Made by a program: the position numbers and the translations under genes. A stretch of 64,000 nt of DNA, from NCBI RefSeq assembly GCF_002161215.1, contig NZ_NFMB01000012.1:1-64000 (forward strand). The letters run 5' to 3'. This stretch comes from Flavonifractor sp. An10. Lineage in GTDB: Bacteria > Bacillota > Clostridia > Oscillospirales > Oscillospiraceae. This document shows positions 58,714-64,000 of the stretch, piece after piece (positions within the stretch are counted from its first letter, which is position 1; every line of letters begins with the position of its first letter). A model generated the notes under the pieces. The model had not been told where the DNA came from and did no database searches. It saw only the letters and a program-made list of their open reading frames with translations.

Positions 58714-60771
58714 TTATGCTCTCCCGAACCGCTTCTCCAGCTGCTGCCGGGTCAATTCTATCGCCACCGGCCTGCCGTGGGGACAGTATTTGACCGCGCC
58801 GGACATGACGGCCTCGGCCACCTTGTACAGCTCGCCGGGGCTGTTCTTCTGTCCGCCCTTGATGGCCGCCTTGCAGGCCATGGTGTGGAGCAGGGCGTCC
58901 CGGGCGGCGTCCGGATCGGCGGAGCCGCCGGTGAGCAGCTTTCCCGCCAGCTCCCCCAGCACGTCGGGGATCTCCCCGGCGGCCACGTCGCTGGGGGCGG
59001 CCCGGACGATCAGCGTCCCGCCGCCGAAGTCCTCCGCCTCAAAGCCGAACCGCTCCAGCAGGGGCAGCTGGGCCAGCAGCGCCGCCCCCTCCTCCGCCGG
59101 CGGGGTGAACACCACCGGCTCCAGCAGGGCCTGCACCATGGGCTGGTAGCCCTCGGCCTTCAGGCGGTCGAAGTTGAGCCGCTCGTGGGCGGCGTGCTTG
59201 TCGATGAAGAGCACCTTGTCCCCCTGCTCCACGATGATGTAGGTGTTCAGCACCTCCCCCGCCATGCGCCAAGGCTCGGGCTCGGCGGCGGGTTCCGGCT
59301 CAGGGGCGGGGGCGGGCACGCTCCCCTCGTCCGGGGCCGCGCTTTGGGCCGGGGCGGCCCCTGCCGGGGAATCGGGTGCATCCTCCTGCTGTAGGGGCCG
59401 GACATCTGGCCGGCCCGCCGCCGGGGGCGCCGGTTTCGCCGGGGGCGCGGTGAAGTCGCGGAGGGGCAGGGCCTCCTGAACGGGGGAACGGCGCGCCGGG
59501 GTCGTCGCGCCCCACGCCGGGCCGCCGAGGGCGGCGGCCCCGGACGGGGAATCGGCCGCGTCCTCCCGCTGCAGGGGCCGGACACCCGGCCGGCCCGCCG
59601 CTTCGGCCGCCGGTTTCGCCGGGGGCGCGGTGAAATCGCGAAGGGGCAGGGCCTCCTGGACGGGGGAACGGCGCGCCGGGGTCGTCGCGCCCCACGCCGG
59701 GCCGCCGCCCTCCGCAGACAGGGTTGACACAGGGCGCGCCGGGGCCGGTTTCCCGTCGTCCAGGGTGAGGGCGGGCCGGGTGTGATCCCCCTCCAGGGTG
59801 GACTTGACGGCGTAGTACACCGCGTCAAAGACCTTCTTGTCGCTGCCGAACTTGACCTCCTGCTTGGTGGGGTGGACGTTCACGTCCACGGCGTTGAGCT
59901 TGGTCTGCAAATGGAGCACGCAGCCGGGGAACCTGCCCACCATCTTCTGGTTGGCGTAGGCCTCCTCCAGGGCGGCCATCATGGTGCGGCTCTTGACGTA
60001 GCGGCCGTTGACAAAGAAGTGCTGGTACCCTCTCGTGCCCCGGCAGCAGGTGGGCAGGGTGACAAAGCCGGTGACCGCCATGTCCTCGCCGGAGCCCTTC
60101 ACCGCCTTGTACCCCAGGGCCATGTCCCGGCCCAGCACGGCGTAGAGGGCGGACTGGAGCTGCCCGTCGCCGGGGGTGAGCAGCTCCTGCTTCCCGTCCC
60201 GGAGGAACTTGACGCTCACCTCCGGGTGGGACAGGGCCACCCGCTGCACCATGGCGAAGCAGGCCGCCCCCTCGGCGGCGTCCTTCTTCATGAATTTCAG
60301 CCGGGCGGGGGTGTTGTAGAACAGATCCCGCACCACCAGGGTGGTGCCCCGGGGGCAGCCGGCCTCCTCCCGGCTCACCACCGTGCCCCCCTCCAGGGAC
60401 AGGGCGGCGCCCAGCTCCTCCTCCGCCGTGCGGGTGAGCAGCTCGATGCGGGACACGGCGGAGATGGCCGCCAGGGCCTCCCCCCGGAAGCCCAGGGTGC
60501 CGATGGCCTCCAGATCGTACTCGGTGCTCAGCTTGCTGGTGGCGTGGCGGAGGAAGGCGGTGGGGGCCTCGTCATAGGCGATGCCGCAGCCGTTGTCGGT
60601 GACCCGGATCAGGCTCATGCCGCCGTGCTGGATCTCCACCGTCAGGGTGTCCGCCCCGGCGTCGATGGCGTTCTCCATGAGCTCCTTCACCACCGACGCG
60701 GGGCGCTCCACCACCTCGCCGGCGGCGATCAGATCCGCCACATGGGGGTCAAGTTGTTGGATGTGGGGCAT
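58714..60771 (-). CDS. mutL: DNA mismatch repair protein MutL
   Basis: 685 residues. MutL couples MutS recognition to strand incision. N-terminal GHKL ATPase: ENAIDAGADT, DNGCGI, GFRGEAL. C-terminal endonuclease-type dimerisation domain: DKHAAHERLNFD (canonical DQHAxxE with Lys for Gln), ACKAAIKGG and CPHGRP near the end. The linker (about residues 356-475) is two 60-residue repeats (59345-59524 and 59525-59704), Pro/Ala/Arg rich, encoded by sequence shared with intergenic palindromes. ATG at 60771. Located downstream of mutS and a CPBP protease gene. Confidence 0.96.
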   Translation of the reverse strand: MPHIQQLDPHVADLIAAGEVVERPASVVKELMENAIDAGADTLTVEIQHGGMSLIRVTDNGCGIAYDEAPTAFLRHATSKLSTEYDLEAIGTLGFRGEALAAISAVSRIELLTRTAEEELGAALSLEGGTVVSREEAGCPRGTTLVVRDLFYNTPARLKFMKKDAAEGAACFAMVQRVALSHPEVSVKFLRDGKQELLTPGDGQLQSALYAVLGRDMALGYKAVKGSGEDMAVTGFVTLPTCCRGTRGYQHFFVNGRYVKSRTMMAALEEAYANQKMVGRFPGCVLHLQTKLNAVDVNVHPTKQEVKFGSDKKVFDAVYYAVKSTLEGDHTRPALTLDDGKPAPARPVSTLSAEGGGPAWGATTPARRSPVQEALPLRDFTAPPAKPAAEAAGRPGVRPLQREDAADSPSGAAALGGPAWGATTPARRSPVQEALPLRDFTAPPAKPAPPAAGRPDVRPLQQEDAPDSPAGAAPAQSAAPDEGSVPAPAPEPEPAAEPEPWRMAGEVLNTYIIVEQGDKVLFIDKHAAHERLNFDRLKAEGYQPMVQALLEPVVFTPPAEEGAALLAQLPLLERFGFEAEDFGGGTLIVRAAPSDVAAGEIPDVLGELAGKLLTGGSADPDAARDALLHTMACKAAIKGGQKNSPGELYKVAEAVMSGAVKYCPHGRPVAIELTRQQLEKRFGRA
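59345..59704. repeat. In-frame 180-bp tandem duplication in the mutL linker, carrying intergenic-type repeats
   Basis: Two 180-bp units. Each contains a GGGGCCGGACA...GGCCGGCCC palindrome and a GGCGCGCC-GGGGTCGT-CGCGCCCCAC unit, both otherwise found between genes. The length (60 codons) keeps the reading frame. Confidence 0.85.
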
Positions 60772-60827
60772 AGAAGTACCTGCTTTCTAAAATAGGAAAA
60801 TGGGCGGTAGGATAGGGCAAACGCCGG

Positions 60828-60957
60828 GCTTCCCCCTCAGGGGGGAAGCTGTCAGCCGTTAGGCTGACTGATGAGGGGGCGGTGGTTGCCAGACGCAGTT
60901 CCCCTCATCCGACACGGCGTTGCCGTGCCACCTTCCCCCCACCGGGCGGAAGGCTTT
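60828..60957. repeat. Pair of inverted GGATGAGGGG hairpin repeats
   Basis: Left unit (60828-60878): CTTCCCCC...GGGGGAAG, then stem GTCAGCC-GTTA-GGCTGAC, then TGATGAGGGG. Right unit, inverted (60901-60957): CCTTCCGCC...GGGGGAAGG, stem GCACGGC-AAC-GCCGTGT, then CGGATGAGGGG. A third unit lies at 9587-9643 with stem CGCGGC-CAA-GCCGCG. The stems differ but pair; the tail is constant. Confidence 0.7.
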
Positions 60958-60964
60958 GGGTACC

Positions 60965-61666
60965 CTACGCCACCGCGAAGAACAGGGTGAAGGCGTTGAT
61001 GACGGCGTGGAGGGCGATGGGGCTCCAGATGGAGCCGCCGTTGTCGTAGCACCAGGTGAGGGCCAGGGACATGGGCAGATACTGGACAAACAGCAGCAGG
61101 TAGCGGAAGTCCACCTGGCCGTAGGTAAAGACAAACTGCCACACGCAGTAGACGGCGTACACCAGGGTGGAGAGCACATAGCCCAGGGCCCGGCTGTACC
61201 GCCGGCTGGAGCCGAAGAGCAGGCCGCGGAACAGGGTCTCCTCCACCACGGGCATGAGCACCACCAGAATCACCACCGTGGCGGCGGGGGCCAGGGCGAA
61301 CTGCTCCGGATAGCTGAGATTGTTGGGGTTTTCCACCGGCAGGGGGATGCGCATCACCAGGAAGTGGAGCACCCCGGCGGCAATCAGCCCGGTGACGAAG
61401 GCGAACAGGTTCTCCGGCAGCCAGTCCAGCAGCAGATGGAAGCCGTGCTTCAGGAACGTCCAGAACACCAGGAACACCAGCACGGCGGAGAGCAGGTAGT
61501 ACACCACGTTGGCCTCCGCCACCGGCAGGGCCCCCTGAAAGGCCCGCTGCACCCACCCCATCACCCAGGGGAACACCAGCACGTACAGGGCAAAAAACAC
61601 CCATCCCCGGCCCATCTCGGCCTTCGTCATCTGGGGACGCCAGGGGCGGCGCTGTCTGGTTGGCAT
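60965..61666 (-). CDS. CPBP family intramembrane glutamic endopeptidase
   Basis: 233 residues with about seven hydrophobic spans. The CPBP (Abi) catalytic motifs are EETLFRGLLFG (Glu-Glu-x3-Arg, about residues 139-149) and, near the C-terminus, LHAVINAF (His-x3-Asn). Such proteases process prenylated or membrane peptides and sometimes confer bacteriocin self-immunity. The substrate is unknown. ATG at 61666 with GAGAGGAAAA. It lies between mutS and mutL, separated from mutS by a palindromic repeat. Confidence 0.87.
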   Translation of the reverse strand: MPTRQRRPWRPQMTKAEMGRGWVFFALYVLVFPWVMGWVQRAFQGALPVAEANVVYYLLSAVLVFLVFWTFLKHGFHLLLDWLPENLFAFVTGLIAAGVLHFLVMRIPLPVENPNNLSYPEQFALAPAATVVILVVLMPVVEETLFRGLLFGSSRRYSRALGYVLSTLVYAVYCVWQFVFTYGQVDFRYLLLFVQYLPMSLALTWCYDNGGSIWSPIALHAVINAFTLFFAVA

Positions 61667-61756
61667 GGTTTTCCTCTCTTTCTCTCGGGGACAGTTGGGA
61701 ACGGGGGCCGCAGGGGGGGGCGGCGCGTCAGGGATGCCGCGCCCTACAAGGGCATT

Positions 61757-61780
61757 GTAGGGGCGGATATCGTCCGCCCG
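61757..61780. repeat. GTAGGGGC palindrome between mutS and the CPBP gene
   Basis: GTAGGGGCGGATATCGTCCGCCCG, listed as GTAGGGGCGGATATC and GTCCGCCCG. Same class as 46589-46612 and 50713-50736. It lies ten bases after the mutS stop. Confidence 0.75.
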
Positions 61781-61789
61781 CCGCGGCTG

Positions 61790-64000
61790 TCACAGCATCT
61801 GCTTGAGCTCATACACCAAATTCATGGCCTCGATGGGGGTGAGGACGTTCACGTCCACCTGCCGCAGGCGGTCGGCCACCTGGGCGGCCCCCATGTCCAG
61901 CAGGGACACCTGCCCCTCCTCCGCCGCTCTGGCGGGGGCCGCGGGGGCTGGCGCGGGGGCGCCCCCCGCCTCCAGCTCGGAGAGGATCTTCCGGGCCCGT
62001 TTCAGCACCGGCTCGGGCACGCCGGCCAGCTGGGCCACCTCGATGCCGTAGCTCTGGTCGGCCCCGCCCCGGACGATCTTGCGCAGGAAGAGCACCGTGT
62101 CCCCCTTCTTCTTGGCGGCGATGTTGTAGTTCTTCACCCCGGGGATGAGCCCCTCCAGGGCGGTGAGCTCGTGGTAGTGGGTGGCGAACAGGGTCTTGGC
62201 CCCCAGCTTCTTCCGGTCGGCGCAGTACTCCAGCACCGAGCGGGCGATGGCCATGCCGTCGTAGGTGGAGGTGCCCCGGCCGATCTCGTCCAGGATCAGC
62301 AGGCTGTGGGCGGTGGCGTTTTTCAGCAGCTCGGCCACCTCGGTCATCTCCACCATGAAGGTGGACTGCCCGGCGGACAGGTCGTCGCTGGCGCCGATGC
62401 GGGTGAACACCCGATCCACCACCCCGATGCGGGCGGCTTTGGCGGGCACGAAGGAGCCCATCTGGGCCATGAGGACGATGAGGGCCACCTGCCGCATGTA
62501 GGTGGACTTGCCCGCCATGTTGGGGCCGGTGATGATGGCCACCGTGTCGTCCTCCAGATCCATGTGGGCGTCGTTGGGCACAAAGGGGGCGCCAGTGAGC
62601 ATCTTCTCCACCACCGGGTGCCAGCCCTCGGTGATGTCGATGCGGTCGGACAGATCCACCTCCGGCCGGCAGTAGCGCCGCTCGGCCGCCACGGCAGCGA
62701 AGGAGCACAGCACGTCCACCTGGGCCACGGCGGCGGCGGAGCGCTGGATGCGCCCCACCTGGGCGGCAGCCGACTCCCGCAGCTCGCAGAAGAGCTGGAA
62801 CTCCAGGGCGGTGAGGCGATCCTGGGAGGTGAGGATCTCGTGCTCCAGATCCTTCAATTCCTGGGTGATAAACCGCTCGCAGTTCACCAGGGTCTGCTTG
62901 CGGATGTAGTCCGCCGGCACCTGGTCGTAGTAGGACTTGGACACCTCGATGTAGTAGCCGAACACCTTGTTGAAGCCCACCTTCAGGCTCTTGATGCCGG
63001 TCTTCTCCTTCTCCCGGGCCTCGATGGCCAGCACCATGTCCTTCCCCCGAGTCTGGATGTCCCGGAGGCGGTCGACCTCGGCGTCGTAGCCCAGGCGGAT
63101 GAAGCCCCCCTCCCGCACGGAGAAGGGCGGCTCGTCCACGATGGCCCGGCCGATCAGGTTCCGCAGCTCCTCCAGATCGTCCAGCTCCCCGGACAGGCTC
63201 TTCAGCAGGGCGGAGGGATAGGGGGCCAGCCGCTCCCGCAGCTGGGGCAGCTTCCCCAGCCCGGCACACAGGGACACCAGATCCCGCCCCCCGGCAGTGC
63301 CGTAGACGATGCGGCCGATGAGCCGCTCCAGATCGGTAATCTCCCGCAGGGTGTGGATGAGCTCCTCCCGGCCGATGGCGTCGTTGACCAGATCCTCCAC
63401 CGCCCCCAGCCGGCGGGAGATTGCCGCCGGGGAGAGCAGGGGCCGCTCCATCCAGGCGCGGATAAGCCGGTGGCCCATGGCGGTGCGGGTCTTGTCCAGC
63501 ACCCACAGCAGGCTCCCCTTCTTCTCCTTGGTGCGCAGGGTCTCGGTGAGCTCCAGGTTGCGCCGGGCGGTGAGATCCAGCTCCATGAACTGCCCGGAGG
63601 TGTACCAGCTCAGGGCGGCGATGTGGGACAGGTCGGTCTTCTGGGTCTCATAGAGATAGGCCAGCAGGCCCCCCACCGCCTGGACGGCGGCGTCGCAGGG
63701 CAGGGTCTCTGTCTGGCCGGGGAACTGCTTTTCCGCCGCCGTTTTCGCCGCGTCCAGCCGGAAGCGGCCCTCTCCCCCGTTTTCCACACGGCAGTTCAGC
63801 TTCTGGGTGAGAAACTCCACCAGGCCGGCGTCGCTGTACGCCCCGTCGGACAGCATGGCCTCCCGGGGGGCGTAGCGGCCCAGCTCGTTATACAGGTGCT
63901 CGTCGGTGTCGGGGCCGTCAAAGGCGGTGACGGCGCACTCGCCGGTGGAGATGTCGCAGAAGCACACGCCGGTGCCGGCGGAGTCCCGGTAGACGGCGCA
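61790..64000 (-). CDS. mutS: DNA mismatch repair protein MutS (N-terminus beyond window)
   Basis: 736 C-terminal codons; the frame is still open at the right edge, so roughly 110-130 N-terminal residues (most of the mismatch-binding domain I) are missing. MutS detects mismatches and recruits MutL. Present are the connector and lever domains, the clamp, and the ABC ATPase with ITGPNMAGKSTYMRQ (Walker A), SLLILDEIGRGTSTYDG (Walker B and D loop) and FATHYHEL. The C-terminus ends NLVYELKQML. Together with mutL it forms the usual mutSL cluster. Confidence 0.97.
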   Translation of the reverse strand, partial: CAVYRDSAGTGVCFCDISTGECAVTAFDGPDTDEHLYNELGRYAPREAMLSDGAYSDAGLVEFLTQKLNCRVENGGEGRFRLDAAKTAAEKQFPGQTETLPCDAAVQAVGGLLAYLYETQKTDLSHIAALSWYTSGQFMELDLTARRNLELTETLRTKEKKGSLLWVLDKTRTAMGHRLIRAWMERPLLSPAAISRRLGAVEDLVNDAIGREELIHTLREITDLERLIGRIVYGTAGGRDLVSLCAGLGKLPQLRERLAPYPSALLKSLSGELDDLEELRNLIGRAIVDEPPFSVREGGFIRLGYDAEVDRLRDIQTRGKDMVLAIEAREKEKTGIKSLKVGFNKVFGYYIEVSKSYYDQVPADYIRKQTLVNCERFITQELKDLEHEILTSQDRLTALEFQLFCELRESAAAQVGRIQRSAAAVAQVDVLCSFAAVAAERRYCRPEVDLSDRIDITEGWHPVVEKMLTGAPFVPNDAHMDLEDDTVAIITGPNMAGKSTYMRQVALIVLMAQMGSFVPAKAARIGVVDRVFTRIGASDDLSAGQSTFMVEMTEVAELLKNATAHSLLILDEIGRGTSTYDGMAIARSVLEYCADRKKLGAKTLFATHYHELTALEGLIPGVKNYNIAAKKKGDTVLFLRKIVRGGADQSYGIEVAQLAGVPEPVLKRARKILSELEAGGAPAPAPAAPARAAEEGQVSLLDMGAAQVADRLRQVDVNVLTPIEAMNLVYELKQML

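Noticed and set aside
59345-59704. Possible CRISPR-like or minisatellite array in mutL
   Set aside because: Only two 180-bp units, in frame and continuous with the MutL reading frame; no short repeats with unique spacers.

Overview
The window is one stretch of a GC-rich, low-AT Firmicutes chromosome, most like a gut Oscillospiraceae/Clostridia member (Flavonifractor/Pseudoflavonifractor-type; this placement is inference). Supporting signs are a gerA spore-germination operon with a sigma-G-like promoter, T-box leaders, DivIVA/SepF division genes, a clostridial bifurcating-type [FeFe] hydrogenase, pyruvate:ferredoxin oxidoreductase and Hfq. No tRNA, rRNA, CRISPR array, transposase, integrase or phage gene was seen. 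About 50 genes are called; nearly all are housekeeping.

Layout. 0-3 kb: gerAA-gerAC-gerAB (minus), divergent from a three-gene hydrogenase operon (3.1-6.7 kb). 7-9.4 kb: a decayed gene, then a Trp-specific T-box and a TrpB2-type tryptophan synthase beta chain. 10-12.9 kb: F420-ligase-like gene and an LTA-synthase-like phosphoglycerol transferase. 13-22 kb: the conserved glmU-prs-pth-mfd series (minus), interrupted by a plus-strand DUF2089 regulator with two small membrane proteins. 22.5-26.2 kb: nifJ. 26.5-29.3 kb: comM-like ATPase and thiI. 29.6-32.3 kb: two membrane-protein genes. 32.3-42 kb: rimP-nusA-ylxR-L7Ae-infB-(unknown)-rbfA-nrnA-truB-ribF. 42.2-46.5 kb: moxR-DUF58-transglutaminase. 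47.3-50.7 kb: tadA divergent from mntP-yqeC-yqeB-xdhC, the last three being maturation factors of a selenium-dependent molybdenum hydroxylase. 51.2-58.3 kb: ileS under an Ile T-box, divIVA, sepF, yggS, an HlyD-like adaptor and hfq. 58.7-64 kb: mutL, a CPBP protease and mutS (cut by the window edge).

The unusual content lies between the genes. At least seven families of short structured repeats occupy intergenic and even intra-operon gaps. In several families the copies differ by paired changes that keep hairpins intact. The strongest signal is a three-hairpin element found at three loci (nifJ 3' end, truB 5' end, mutL 3' end). At each locus it lies between two copies of the neighbouring gene's end (60-140 bp). 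At mutL the two copies differ at seven positions, all synonymous, and at truB at one synonymous position. The copy joined to the gene carries the rarer codons, while the distal copy keeps the native ribosome-binding site or terminator. This looks like integrative elements that rebuild a gene end on insertion, but here without any integrase gene and at unrelated targets. It is the best candidate here for an undescribed mobile or structured system.

Other points: the MutL linker contains an in-frame 180-bp tandem duplication built partly from the same intergenic repeats; GlmU has lost the recognisable uridylyltransferase motifs but keeps its acetyltransferase; a tandem pair of about 110-nt intergenic units resembles twin small RNAs with anti-Shine-Dalgarno segments in an Hfq-encoding genome.
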